DNA of 64,000 bases. It comes from Gliomastix tumulicola. Its lineage: Eukaryota > Ascomycota > Sordariomycetes > Hypocreales > Bionectriaceae. Positions 21,021-31,880 of this stretch are shown here, in pieces. The notes under the pieces are model-generated. The model made no database searches, had not been told where the DNA came from, and saw nothing but the letters and a program-made list of their open reading frames with translations. Location: the NCBI GenBank assembly GCA_001599755.1, contig BCHX01000004.1, forward strand, positions 3,596,001 to 3,660,000, written 5' to 3'. How positions within the stretch are numbered: position 1 is the stretch's first letter; each line of letters begins with the position of its first letter. The position numbers and the translations under genes are program-made.

Positions 21021-22876
21021 CTTGGGCTCAGGAAGGCTGGTGATTGGTCGGTGGGCAGGTGGAAGTCGATTCGCGCGGGGAGCGTTGGGCGCTTGACCGC
21101 AGCCCTTCCAAGTCTAGGCCTCGTGCCCTCTCGCGGTCGCGTCTTTCTTGGGGGGAAGTTTCTGAGCAGGAAGACGCACTTCAAGCTCGATTTCGCGTCG
21201 TAGTCGCCAGTCGAGATGCGGTGTTGCAAGCTCGCGAAAAGATGGCGAGCATTGACTTTATAAGACAATGATGTCTAGGTAGGTCCAGGTAGCAGTGGCT
21301 GCCTCGAGCTTTGCTTCAGAAAAATGCCTGGGCGCCTGGTATAGAGTGGATCCATTACAGACCGTACAAAACCGAGGTGTGGAAGGACGTTTGTGTGGTT
21401 GCCAAACTGCTGGGTCCGGTTAACCAATTACGCCGCGAAATCAGAAGAGGTAATAGAATTGATCTCGTTTAACTGATAGTCACTGTAACTTGATTCTCGC
21501 TCTGTACTATACTGTAACCACACTCTTAAATTTTAGCGAAACTGATTCAAACATTGCAGCTTTTGTGCCGTCTATGACGGTTAGTCAAACGCCCTCGGAT
21601 TGACAGTCAACCTAACAATCCGTGCAATACGGTGGATCCTGTGGCAATCACCAGGCTTCAATCAGGCTAGAGTGCATGTGTCACAAACATTGGCATCCAT
21701 CCTTGATTCACGTTAATAAGAAGCCGCCTTGCCTCCCAGCAGCCCTGGATGTTGATTCTTCACTAGTATTTTACTGTATACGCACCATGCCTGAATGACG
21801 ATACAATCGACGTCAAGACAGACGAATATGGAAAGGGCCAATTAATCTAGTAGGGTAGAAAACAACGAGTAACTGAAGCACTACTCCAGTTAAAATAAAC
21901 AACTCGGTATCAAGTTCTCAGAGATTGTGTAACATGAACAGCATTGGCTTGTGGTATCAGAGGCCTCAGTGCTTGACTCTATATGATCTTCATCATAAAA
22001 CTTGAATACCGAGCACCACCGCTTGATGGGCTAAAAAGTCATCCTCTCGCGCTTCTCGTCGGCGTAAAAAAAAAAAAGCTTCCCTTGAAGCCCAGAGTGT
22101 GAAAAAGGTGAAAAGAAGACAGCGAGAGGCCAACAATTCTGCCCGTCGAGCAAAAACGACGACACACGCGATGCAAACCCCCCTCGCCTCGAGAATAAGC
22201 CCCATCGAGTAACTCGGCGCAAAAGAGAACCGGGCAATCGCATACCTATCGACTACGACAACAGATCCTCTGCGCCCGACGCGCAACCCGCAAGCGCCGG
22301 CGTCCGCCTACCATCTCGCCCCGCGGCGCCCATCAGGCAAAAGGCTCAGACCACCCGCGGCTTCGGACTCATATCTTCATCCTGAAAGGGGAGCCGAGAT
22401 GATCACGAGACAAGCCATTGACGGGAAGACACCAGCAGAAGACGGGATTTTGGGAGTGGTGAGGCAGGGCGGGCAGGCAAGGGGAGGGCCTGGGCGGAAA
22501 AACAAGAGGTCAGCCGCTGTGCTTTTATGGCGGCGCATTTCTGCGTGCTCCCGAAGGAGATGTCCGGGGACTTTCTCCCAAAGCTTGATGAGAAGTGAGA
22601 CGCTGCGAATTGCAGTGTCTCTGTGTGTAAACTTCGAATAGCGATTTGTCGAGCGAGGGGGGTTTGCATGGGGGAGAAAAAAGAAAGAAAAGATCAACAA
22701 AATGGAGGGCTCTGGTGGTTGGTTTTTTAGCTCTGCCAAAATTAAAGTGGACCGCGCGCGTCGGCGCAGATGCTTCCGTTTATCCGGCAACCATCACCAA
22801 TCGGAGTCTCTCAATTGGACATCAAACCTCACCAGGCCGACCACGAAACAAGCTCTTCACCCTCGTCACCGCCGTC
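21021..22876. other. Spacer between RAE1 and NUO-21.3, with an A/T-rich core
   Basis: 1.86 kb separating divergent genes. Bases about 21430-22020 are clearly A/T-richer than the flanks and dense in TA steps and stop codons, as in old repeat remnants of fungi with repeat-induced mutation. I cannot name an element. An A12 run lies near 22066. The last 80 bases before the NUO-21.3 start carry two CCAAT-type boxes. Confidence 0.4.
22797..22818. promoter_or_regulatory. Paired CCAAT boxes upstream of NUO-21.3
   Basis: CCAAT at 22797-22801 and its reverse ATTGG at 22814-22818 lie 60-80 bases upstream of the ATG of a respiratory-chain gene. The fungal HAP/CCAAT-binding complex controls many respiratory genes, so these are candidate sites. 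Position is close to the start, so they could also lie in the leader. Confidence 0.35.
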
Positions 22877-23646
22877 ATGTCGAGTCAATCGGTTGCTAAG
22901 GCCGCCGGCGGTCTGGTGTCTATCACCAAGGTGCGTAGCAGCAAGCTCAGCTCCGAACCCAGAGCTCTCAATGGCACGCGAGCTTCGGTTTTCCCCGAGC
23001 CGAGCGAACTTGCCCCCTTCGACTTGCGTCACTGTGCTAACACGAACCCTCCTCCTGCAGAAACAAACCGTCCAGTCCACCGGCATCTGGGAGGTCATCC
23101 GCAAGGTCTTCGCCGTCGACAGCAACCGCTCCAACGGCGTGCCCCTGAACCCTTATTACCGCAACCCGCCCCCGGGCTCCAACGACCCTACCACCTACGA
23201 CGACCCCGTCACCGTCCCGGCGGGCGACATCGCCGACAACCCGTACTGGAAGCGCGACCACCGCAGGCACTACCCGGCCCTGAGCGTCGTGAACCAGGCT
23301 GACTTCGTGGGCCTGCTGAGCGTCGGCAGCGCCGCCCAGCCCAAGGTCGAGCTGATCGGCGAGGCGGGCGAGAAGGCCATCGTCGCGGCCAAGCAGGAGG
23401 GCGAGACCGGGCTGGCCAAGGCGCTCAGCAAGGCACCCGGGGATGCCGCCAAGGATGTGTTTGTCAACGGTCTCCCGCCTACGCCCAGCGGCCAGTCGCT
23501 CGCTTCCGGGGAGTGGGATGTGCACAAGTATGGTCTCACGGAGAGGTCGTACCCTGAGGGGTGAGTTGCTGCTGTTCCTGATAGGCTCGTGAAGAGTCGA
23601 GAAGCTAATATCCCGTTCTAGATACCCTTGCAGGACATTCAAGTAA
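22877..23646 (+). CDS. nuo-21.3: NADH:ubiquinone oxidoreductase (complex I) 21.3 kDa accessory subunit
   Basis: Model: join(22877..22930, 23061..23560, 23622..23646), 192 aa. The first intron has a TGCTAACAC branch site; the second splits a Gly codon. The protein matches what I know of the Neurospora 21.3 kDa complex I subunit: VQSTGIWEVIRKVFAVD, RSNGVPLNPYYRNPPPG, DDPVTVPAGDIADNPYWKRD and the C-terminal YGLTERSYPEGYPCRTFK. The short last exon restores the conserved PCR-FK end, confirming the splice. This accessory subunit sits in the mitochondrial inner-membrane complex and has no catalytic cofactor. Its 3' end converges on LTO1 with only 241 bases between stops. Confidence 0.88.
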
Positions 23647-23887
23647 ATTATGACGGGGGGGATTGTGCGTGTATAAGACATTTTTGCTTTAGCAGCAGTT
23701 GAGGATCTATAGATATTACTCGAATCCGACCTTTTTCTATGTCCAACCAGGTATTTTCTGAATTCGCTCATGCATATATATAACGTGGTATTGCTCTTCC
23801 CTTGGACTCCTTCATCAGACCTGAACGCCGGAAAATGAAATGACACCCAAAATCCAGTCTTCGCTTCGAATCGATGCCACGATGAGT

Positions 23888-24388
23888 TCATCGGTCTTTG
23901 GTATCTTCTTTGGATGCAGCGCCGTCGACCACGCGTTCGATAACTCGGACCTTCCCCTCCGCTCTTTTCATGCGGTCGTCGAAATCCTGCACAGCGGCGT
24001 CTGAGTTTTCCGTCGACAGCATCTTGGGGTCTACGAGTCCGTAGAGGGTGGCGATGTTCTTCCCCAGCCTTGCGTTGTTCGGCACGGGTGGAAGACGGTT
24101 CCCTTCCGACGACGACTCTCCATCAGCGGGTTCCGAAGTGCTCTGTGCTGCGGCGGTAGAAGGCAGCCTGTTGGCCCAGATCATAGACCTCGAACCCAGG
24201 CGGCCGCTCTCCAGGAACTTCTCGAACCCTTTCTGCATGCCGAGGCCACGGCCCTCAGCTAGGCCTGCCTGTGCTCCGTCCACGAGCCCCTGGTTGTACC
24301 CGGCACTGTGAAAGCTGCTCTCCACGTTCAGTGCAGCGTCGAAGGGGTCGTCAGAGACGTGTGTGCCTGTACGCCTCGGTTCCACCAT
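23888..24388 (-). CDS. LTO1: LTO1/ORAOV1-family Fe-S assembly adaptor subunit
   Basis: Single exon, 166 aa. Residues 14-65 form the Yae1/Lto1 domain, with regularly spaced glycines (GYNQGLVDGAQAGLAEGRGLG) then MQKGFEKFLESGRL, the deca-GX3 pattern of this family. In yeast, Lto1 and Yae1 bridge the cytosolic Fe-S targeting complex to the ABC protein Rli1, so they are needed for ribosome recycling. The rest (about 70-166) is Ser/Glu-rich and less conserved; the C-terminal helix is charged. It is divergent from NAA10 over 611 bases. Confidence 0.85.
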   Translation of the reverse strand: MVEPRRTGTHVSDDPFDAALNVESSFHSAGYNQGLVDGAQAGLAEGRGLGMQKGFEKFLESGRLGSRSMIWANRLPSTAAAQSTSEPADGESSSEGNRLPPVPNNARLGKNIATLYGLVDPKMLSTENSDAAVQDFDDRMKRAEGKVRVIERVVDGAASKEDTKDR

Positions 24389-24999
24389 GTTTAATCCTTG
24401 GGTGTTCTAGCCGGTTATTCTGTTTGTAGGACACGCTCTCGGACTTTTCGGCTTCCGGGTGCAGTTCCAGAGTAATGGTGGCCTGACGGTATGAAATATA
24501 CCTGTGATTTCCTTGGTCTCAGGAATGATGGAAGATGTGAAAACTGCCACCCCGCCCCCACATTCACACGAGCTTGATGAGCCGTCTCTAGTACTTGTTT
24601 TGCAATAGGTCTAGAGAGCGATGAGCGCTGCAGTACAGTCTGTAATCAAACCTTTGCTCCTTCCAGACAGATAGTTAATAAGGGCTATTTTATCAAATCA
24701 GGCCAGTACTTCATTCAATCACCTTGTCTACTAGGTACTGCTGGAAGAGTCAAGTGGTCAGCACAGTTGCGAATCCAGTGCCTGCCATTCGGTTTTGGCA
24801 CCTTCGCCCCACCTTGGATTTTACATTTGGCCGGGATTGAGCTCTCTGTCTTCCCAACCCGACCTGACAACCTCTCCCACGCCCGACAACCACACAGACG
24901 AGGACAACTCCCTCCCCCCCTCCAGAACAACTTCTTCCATCGACCGCCTCCCTGTCACGTCTCTCCTTTCATCCCACCGGACGAACCCCCCCGCCCACA
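24389..24999. promoter_or_regulatory. Divergent promoter region LTO1 / NAA10
   Basis: 611 bases between two divergently transcribed starts. The NAA10 side is C-rich with runs of pyrimidines, as in the other leaders here. No gene seen. Confidence 0.5.
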
Positions 25000-25745
25000 A
25001 TGGACATCCGGCTCCTCACGAACGCGGACCTGCCCCTCATCCAGCACGCCAACCTCGAGAACCTCCCCGAGAACTACTTCCTCAAGTACTACCTCTACCA
25101 CTCGCTCTCGTGGCCGCAGCTCTCCTTCGTCGCCGTCGACGTCTCGCGGCCCCGGCGCGGGCCCTACGACTACCCCAAGATCGTCGGCTATGTGCTCGCG
25201 AAGATGGAGGAGGAGCCGTCGGACGGCGTGCCGCACGGGCACATTACGAGTCTGAGCGTGATGAGGACGCACCGTCGGCTGGGTATTGCCGAGAAGCTGA
25301 TGCGGCAGAGCCGTACGTGCTACCTACACCCTTCAAACCCCCCCAGCAGACATCAGTTTCGTATGCTGACACGTTCTTCCCCCCTCTAGAGCTCGCCATG
25401 GTAGAGACATACCAGGCCAAGTACGTCTCCCTCCACGTCCGCGTCTCCAACGTCGCCGCGCGCCACCTGTACGAGGACACGCTCGGCTTCCAGAACGAGA
25501 AGACAGAGGCCAAGTACTACGCCGACGGCGAGGACGCCTTTAGTATGCGCCTCGACCTCGACGACATACGCAAGCAGATCAACGAGACCAAGGCCCGCGA
25601 GGCCGAGGCCGAGTCCGAGGGCAAGGACGAGGGCGACGCGGTGGGTGACCTCGGGCGGGATCCCGATAGGCAGCCGATCAAGGTGGCGCTGGGCAGGCAG
25701 CTCGGGGTGGGAGATCTGGTGGAGAAGGTTGCGGCCAAATCTTGA
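25000..25745 (+). CDS. NAA10: N-terminal acetyltransferase A catalytic subunit (NAA10/ARD1)
   Basis: Model: join(25000..25312, 25390..25745), 222 aa; the intron splits a Gln codon, giving MRQSQLAMVETY. NatA acetylates the N-termini of nascent proteins after Met removal, at the ribosome with Naa15. The GNAT fold is clear: MDIRLLTNADLPLIQHANLENLPENY is the NAA10 N-terminal signature, HITSLSVMRTHRRLGIA carries the acetyl-CoA loop (R92-A97), and YVSLHVRVSNVAARHLYEDTLGF is the C-terminal half. Residues about 165-222 form an acidic tail with an Arg/Glu/Ala-rich helix, usual in moulds. Confidence 0.96.
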
Positions 25746-26091
25746 GAGACAGAGAGAGAGAGAGAGAGACGGAGACAGAGATGCAAGAAGGTGGAGGTCT
25801 AGGATATAGGAATAAGACAAGCAAGGGGGCTTCATGATTGGGAATTTGGGGGAGGGGGTGTTCTGGGCTGTGGGACATATCTGTTCAAGCATCTGTTTAA
25901 GCATTGATGCACATCTGGCATCTCATCTACAGGAGTTAGGTTAGACAAAATATCTCCATCTAGCTGGAAGAAAAATACCAAGACGATCCCGAACACCTCC
26001 AACGCCGACTGCTATAAAAAAAAAAGAAATTCCATGTCCGAACCCTGATTCTCGTACATCTCGCTATCTACTATAGGCAGTCTCTCTACAT
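25746..26091. other. Intergenic, convergent 3' ends
   Basis: 346 bases of 3' UTR between NAA10 and the Pro/Gly-rich gene. A GA-rich microrepeat (gagagagagagag) lies at about 25751-25768. No gene. Confidence 0.55.
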
Positions 26092-27216
26092 CTACCATGT
26101 CGTGCCGCTTGTCTGCCCCGGGTGATCTGAGGATTGCCCTTGAGACTGGGAATTCTGGTAGGCACCGTATGATCCCCACGACCCTCGATTTGGCGGCGGT
26201 CTGTAACCGTGAGACTCTGACGGCGGAGCGTACGTCGGCTGCGCTGGACTATGCCACGTCTGCGCATGCGGCGGCGGCCCATAGCCTTGCGGCCGGGGAG
26301 GAATAGGAGGACCCCACGATCCGGTGTGTCTCGGCGGCCCGTAGCCTGCGCCTGGGTACTGTGACGGGCCTCCTCCGGGGCCGTGGTGGTAGTTCCCCTG
26401 CGGCGGGGGGTAGCCTCGTCCGTTCCCGTAAGGGGCGCCATACGGATGCGGAGGCCGGTAGGCGTACCCATGAGGGGGCATGGGCGGTCCAATCGGCCGT
26501 CCGTCGTAGTTCATGCCCTTGTCTGATAGCGAGAACTTGCCGATCTTGACGTTGCCTGTGTGGGCGTCCAGGGAGAAGACATCGCCTACGCGGATCTTGG
26601 ACGAGCTGAGCGATACGTCCCTCTCCTTGGCGGCGTTCTTGATCTTGTTTGCGATCCGCTGCTTCGTGGATAGTGAGCTCCGGGACGGGAGCTGAGAAGA
26701 CGCAGGCTGCGGTTGTGACTGTTGTGATGGTCTCGGTGGAGGGTGCTGGTAGTGGCCATGGGGAGAGGGTTGGCTCTGAGAGCTGCTGCCAGCGTTGGCC
26801 GGCGATGCAGTGTTTGACTGTCCCGAGGTGCCATCTCTCCTCGATTCACCCTCCCACTGAATAACCACATTCCGAGGCTGGAAGAAGTCCCGGTTCCACG
26901 CCGCGATGACCCCTTCGATGTGCCGAACCCTCTCCTCGCTCATCCGCTTCTCACTCCCACCCTCCGGGGCCCCAGAGAACAGACGGGCAACAAAGGTGTT
27001 CCAGTCCCGGGTGCCCACATCATGGGTCGATGCCCACTCCGTCGGGTAGACGAGCTCGCTCCGGCGGGTGTTGGGAGTTATGCGCAGTGCGTGGGTGTAG
27101 ACCTGCGAGCTGCCTTCATTGCTGGGCTCGGCGGTCGGGTTGGGGCGGCCGGCGCTGTCGTTGACGGCCGATTCATATGATGGGGGAGGCTCGCTTTGAC
27201 TGTCTGGGCCGCTCAT
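26092..27216 (-). CDS. Pro/Gly/Tyr-rich fungal protein of unknown function
   Basis: Single exon, 374 aa from ATG 27216; an in-frame ATG at 27270 is possible, but the downstream start gives the plausible MSGPDSQSEPPPSYESAV. I do not recognise a named family. The N-terminus holds a PPSY motif, a potential WW-domain ligand. Residues about 40-130 look folded (YTHALRITPNTRRSELVYP, TRDWNTFVARLF, GVIAAWNRDFFQPRNVVIQW). A short Gln/Ser/Pro linker follows, then a conserved-looking segment (KQRIANKIKNAAKERDVSLS, KIRVGDVFSLDAHTGNVKIG). The last 120 residues are a low-complexity PPHGYAYRPPHPYG-type tail that could phase separate or bind partners. Function unknown. Confidence 0.78.
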   Translation of the reverse strand: MSGPDSQSEPPPSYESAVNDSAGRPNPTAEPSNEGSSQVYTHALRITPNTRRSELVYPTEWASTHDVGTRDWNTFVARLFSGAPEGGSEKRMSEERVRHIEGVIAAWNRDFFQPRNVVIQWEGESRRDGTSGQSNTASPANAGSSSQSQPSPHGHYQHPPPRPSQQSQPQPASSQLPSRSSLSTKQRIANKIKNAAKERDVSLSSSKIRVGDVFSLDAHTGNVKIGKFSLSDKGMNYDGRPIGPPMPPHGYAYRPPHPYGAPYGNGRGYPPPQGNYHHGPGGGPSQYPGAGYGPPRHTGSWGPPIPPRPQGYGPPPHAQTWHSPAQPTYAPPSESHGYRPPPNRGSWGSYGAYQNSQSQGQSSDHPGQTSGTTW

Positions 27217-28023
27217 GATGAACCGAGCCTGTTGAATTCGAAGTGACACTGTTGACTCGGGCAATACCAAGTGGAGGTGATCTCCCGTCCTTGGAGGCTG
27301 AATGTACCTAAAACCGCGACTTTCCTTTCTGGATGTTAGGTATAAGTGACACAGAACTCTTCTGAATCAACAGAAAAATAAAATAAAACACAAGATTCGC
27401 CTGCGACGCGACAAAGGCGGTGGCTGAGCAATGGTGGGGTGATTGATGTCATGGTCCGATCTATTAAGGCTTCGTAAGCTCCCCAAGAAACTCGATGTCT
27501 AGAGTGTGAACGGCTGTCTAACGCGGTCAAACGCAGAGCTCAATGCCCCCCCCCCTTTCCCAAAAATTCGCTACTCCAACTCCGGACATAATGTTTCTCA
27601 ATCCTGTTCTTGGTAATTCCTGCAAAAAGAGGACGCCGTTGACTCCGGATCCAGGGACTCCCACCGTGGCGGTTCAGGGTCCACCCCCACAGCAACAAGG
27701 GAGAAATGGCTGCGTGCAGGTTTGCCAGAATGGCTGCTGATCATCCAACGCCCACCGCCCAATAGCATCGTTGCGAAGAGTCGAGTCAGCACTAGACGCT
27801 GCATTCTTGTGCAGAGGAAGCCTGGCGGGTGCTCTAGTGACGTATTCCCGCATGCGTGCAGAAGCCACCCACATCATGCAGCGCCACGAGGGCGTCTGCT
27901 ACACACCTCAAACAGCATGCATGTCCACTATCCCGTGCGAATCAGAATCCAAGATTAGTACATGCTCCATTAGATATCTGCATGCATGACGCCACGAGCA
28001 CACACAGTCGTGTCGCGTCTGCG
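27217..28023. other. Intergenic region
   Basis: 0.8 kb between two minus-strand genes: the promoter of the Pro/Gly-rich gene and the 3' UTR of the eIF2B gene. Two GCATGCATG palindromes occur at 27915 and 27980. No gene seen. Confidence 0.5.
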
Positions 28024-29492
28024 TCAGTCCTGCTCGTTCCAGAGGTGAAAATCAATGTCCTCAGGCTTGTAGTGATCGTCAATCAGAGTCGACAGGTGAT
28101 CGAGCGTGTGTGTGCCGCTAGAAAAACTGATGTCAGTAAAGATGGAGAGAGGACGTGTCATATGCTCTTGACGTCGACTTACAGATTCGTGATGTACGTA
28201 TCGACGAGGTGAGGCGGCACGACTTCCGTGGACGCTGTGCGCACATCCACATGCTCAACCATGGGGCCGTCCTCGAAGCCGACAAACGTAGATGGTGCTG
28301 CCCACTCAGTCACGGACTCCTCGCTAGAGGGGACCTGCGGGCTCAGCTTGTATATGCCGCCAAGCACCACCACGGCGTTGCCATGCGCATTGGCTGCACG
28401 CGCAATAGCTGCCGCCCCCGCATCGCTGACCACGGCCCCATTGGCATAGATGCCCTTGGCCCCGAGGATGACCTTGTTGACCCGAGACATGTAAGCCATG
28501 AGGCCCCCATTCATGATGTTGATCACGGGGATGCCTGCCGACGCGAGCTTCTTCCTAAACGCCGCATGGAGGGGCTCTCCGCTCGACTTTCGGGGTAGCT
28601 CGGTGGCAATCAGCACTGTAAATTTGCGTCTCAGGGCTGCGCGTAGGATGAACCGCTCCACGGTGGGAGATGGCTGGTGTACCAGGAGATAATCCCCAGG
28701 ATGCACTTGGACTTCGGCGAGCGCGGCGATTTGGTCGTCGACCTGGCTGATCTCGTCCTTGATCTCCTCAATACCGTCGATAACCTCAGATCTCAGGGCA
28801 TGGACCCGGCTGCTCGATGCAGCCTTGTGCTGCAAGGGGGTGGAGGCGCCCGAAGTGCCAAAGGGCGAAGCATCGCCTTCCACTGACGGCGACGCGGAGA
28901 GTAGATGGAATAGCGACTTCGGAACGTTGACTGTGCTGTGGGCGGAAATCGGTCCCGGCCGGGTCTGAGGGCTCGCGCTATTGCTGATGTAGTCGCCCGC
29001 CGAGTCCTGCTTCGCGACAGTCGACGCTGGCCAGTTCGCGCTTGGGCCCGTAGGCGTCATGTGCCCTTCGCTTGGTGTCTCGCCGGTCTCGTTCCTATCC
29101 TCGAGAGCTTCGTCGCGGATGAGGCCCAGCACACGCCGCGCAATGTTCCCAATCACCAGCTCGTTCGGCCGCGCTTCGACTAGTCGCCGGCCGACGCGGG
29201 ACACGTTGTTCAGGAGGGAGTCGACGTCCTGCCATTTCGACTTGGCGACGACCTGGAGGAGAATGTGGGCGGTAACGACGGCGCAGGGTTCGGCACCGTT
29301 GATTTGTCGTCGCTTCAAGAGACTGGACAGGTTGTCAGAACGATGCGCAAGGGGGTTGGTGGTCAATTGGCCTGAATCGGGACGGGGACCATACGAGATC
29401 AGATTCTCAATGGACAGCTCTAGCGGCTGTCCTTTGAGTGACTTGAGGTACTTCTCAAGATCGGGCGCGTAGCCCGCCGTCGCTGAGGGCAT
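28024..29492 (-). CDS. GCD7: Translation initiation factor eIF2B subunit beta
   Basis: Model: complement(join(28024..28117, 28183..29492)), 467 aa. eIF2B is the GDP-exchange factor of eIF2; the beta subunit with alpha and delta forms the regulatory core that senses phosphorylated eIF2. The N-terminal helical part includes AHRSDNLSSLLKRRQI and NELVIGNIARRVLGLIRDEA; the C-terminal Rossmann-like part includes HPGDYLLVHQPSPTVERFI, VILGAKGIYANGAVVSDAGAAAIARAA and VVVLGGIYKLSP. The NIARRVLGLIRDE stretch and a Ser/Pro-rich insert (about 145-235) are typical of fungal beta subunits. The last exon adds a short tail ending DIDFHLWNEQD, and its intron splits a Leu codon. Confidence 0.93.
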
Positions 29493-30218
29493 TGTAGAGG
29501 GGTTGTCGCTTCGAGACGAGTGTGGGAGACTTGGAGAGGGAGGCGCGACAGCTTCGAAGGGCCGACGGAGGGGCAGGGCGAATTGACGACAGTTGTCGCG
29601 CTCGGCGCCGAGGCTTCGTGGGTATAGGGATGTATTATCGGTGTCTGGGAGTAGATATAGATGCGGCTCAAGTCTTATGAGCGTCTAACTTAGTTTGTCC
29701 GGCGTGAAAATGAGTCGGCTTGGATGTGGTACGACGGGACAAAATCGAGGATTATGAGGTTGGTGTGGTGACTCAATTGCAAGTTTGTCGCAAGGCTGCC
29801 GAGCTTGGCTCCGAGTGGGGGTCCTCCACTCCTTTTTTCACTCCCCGCCCCTTTTTCAGTGAGCCCGGGGAGGGGTTTCTTTAGCCTACCCCTCCTGGGA
29901 GACAAAAAGAATACCAAAGAATAGCACCTGGATTTAGAACAATAAGAGCCAGGCACACATGCATAATATATCAATAGATACACAGTTGAAGCCGAAATGT
30001 CGTAGAATCCTCGCATGCGGCTTTCTTATTTCTTCAAATAAATATGGTCATTATCATTCAAGTTCTCACATATTGATCCATACTATAGTAGTAGCACTGT
30101 GAAGCCCGGCTTGGGAACTTCCCTTTCTTTTTTTACTACCTCGACCTGCCCTAGAACCCTGAACTCCGTCGTTAATAAACCCCATCCTCAACCTGAACAG
30201 ACCGTGGTATCTACAACC
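29493..30218. other. Intergenic region
   Basis: 0.7 kb between the eIF2B start and the transporter stop, both on the minus strand. A/T-rich around 29900-30110. No gene recognised. Confidence 0.5.
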
Positions 30219-31880
30219 TCAGGACGACTCATCGGGCATCCTCCACCTCTTGAACTCTCTCGCCGGCACCTGCAGGTTGAACATATGGTCAATCTCTCTG
30301 ACAGTCCGGCCCTTCATCTCAGGCACAAAGAACCATGTCAAGGCCACCCCCAGGGCGCATAGCCCGATGTAGAGAAAGCCCGTCTTGGCCCCGAGGTTGC
30401 CAGCATCCGGGTTATACACATACGGCAGCACGACACTCATCACGGCCGAGGAGCCCTGCTGGACGACGCCGCCAATCGCCTGCGTCTTCGCCCTCATGGC
30501 GAGAGAGCTCACCTCGCCCATGATGGCGTAGGCCGCCGGCCACACGCCCATGCCGCAGACGACGATGATGGTGACCAGCGCTGCCGCGACGAAGTAGGCG
30601 ACCGTCAGGCCTGTCCAGATACCGGCGATGCCTATCGCCGCCCACAGGAGGATGGAAGCGAGGAGAGAGGCCATTGCCGCCTTGCGTCGTCCGACCCGGG
30701 ACAGGACCCAGATGCCGATAGCGTTAGACACGATGCCGGCGACAACGCCGCCAATCAGGAGCATCAGGCTTAGACTGCTCTTCATCCCCAGAAGTTGGAG
30801 GAAGTAGCTCGATCTGCTGATGAGTTCCAGTCCGAACAGCGCGGGGTACAGGTTGCCTAACATGGCGATCCACGTCCGTCGGTGGTTCGCGCGGTTGAAG
30901 CAGGCGAGGAAGCTGGCATCCGCCGTCACCTCTCGATCCTCCTCGATGCTGGCCTTCATGGTCTGCAGGAGTATCTGGGGATCTGCTCTGGGCGCATATA
31001 ATCTCTCTGCCATGGCAGCAGCCTTCTCATCCTGTCCCTTCATCAACAGAAAAGAAGGGCTCTCCGGAATGAAGAAGGACAGGATGAAGGGCGCGGCGGC
31101 AAGCGGCCATTGAGCTCCAAAGGCAGCTAGATATCCCGCCTTGCCCTCCACGCCGTTGACGGCGAATATAACGATCGATCCGAAGAGCTGGCCTGAAAGA
31201 TTGGCCGTAGGGAACAGTGCCAACGCTGAGCCGCGCATGGCCGTCGGCGAGTTCTCGGAGATATATGTCGTGGCCGTCACCTTGAGGATGCCGACGGCGA
31301 ATCCCTGGATAAGCTTGCCCACGAAGAACATAGCCCGCGTGCTGTCTTGGTTGGCCGGAAGATAGGAGAAGAAGATGATGGTGACCCCCACGGCCGCCAC
31401 GGCACTCCCGGTCATGAGGCTGATCCGCCTTCCGACCTTGTCTTGGAACCAGCCACCGAAGAGAGAGCCAAAGGCCATGCCCAGCGGCGTAGCAGCTTGC
31501 CATGCCGCGAGCCACGAAGAGGGTATGATCAATTCGCCGTTATACACGCTTCCGTAATCCTTTTGGAAGCTGTCGACGCCGATGATGGATCCCACGACGG
31601 TCAGGTCGTAGCCCCAGCCGATAATCGCAACGGTGAGGCCCAGACAGTAGCCCACAAACTTGGGATACCGCTTGATGGCCTGTCCAAGAGGAAGCTTCTC
31701 CTCGGGGTCGGGCGCGGCTACTTCAACTTCAGTCGCGGTGATCGTGCCTGTGAGGGGGCTGGCGGAATCTGGCCGCATCATTTGCGTTTCGTCGTTGGAT
31801 TTCGAAGAACTCAGGGCCAGAGACTCCATGGGAACGCCCTGTCCCTTTTGCGAGTCCTGGCGAGAATGGGTGATGTCCAT
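30219..31880 (-). CDS. MFS transporter, sugar-porter (alpha-glucoside/maltose permease-like) family
   Basis: Single exon, 553 aa, twelve predicted membrane spans after a 75-residue Ser/Thr-rich cytosolic N-terminus. Sugar-porter marks are present: GWGYDLTVVGSI in span 1, GGWFQDKVGRR between spans 2 and 3, PESPSFLL after span 6, SRVGRRKAA between spans 8 and 9, and PEMKGRTVREIDHMF after span 12. It should work as a plasma-membrane H+ symporter for a sugar or similar small polar solute; the substrate cannot be read from sequence. It is divergent from the AtuA-like gene over 1.2 kb, so the two may be co-regulated and the transporter may import the AtuA-like protein's substrate. Confidence 0.92.
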   Translation of the reverse strand: MDITHSRQDSQKGQGVPMESLALSSSKSNDETQMMRPDSASPLTGTITATEVEVAAPDPEEKLPLGQAIKRYPKFVGYCLGLTVAIIGWGYDLTVVGSIIGVDSFQKDYGSVYNGELIIPSSWLAAWQAATPLGMAFGSLFGGWFQDKVGRRISLMTGSAVAAVGVTIIFFSYLPANQDSTRAMFFVGKLIQGFAVGILKVTATTYISENSPTAMRGSALALFPTANLSGQLFGSIVIFAVNGVEGKAGYLAAFGAQWPLAAAPFILSFFIPESPSFLLMKGQDEKAAAMAERLYAPRADPQILLQTMKASIEEDREVTADASFLACFNRANHRRTWIAMLGNLYPALFGLELISRSSYFLQLLGMKSSLSLMLLIGGVVAGIVSNAIGIWVLSRVGRRKAAMASLLASILLWAAIGIAGIWTGLTVAYFVAAALVTIIVVCGMGVWPAAYAIMGEVSSLAMRAKTQAIGGVVQQGSSAVMSVVLPYVYNPDAGNLGAKTGFLYIGLCALGVALTWFFVPEMKGRTVREIDHMFNLQVPAREFKRWRMPDESS

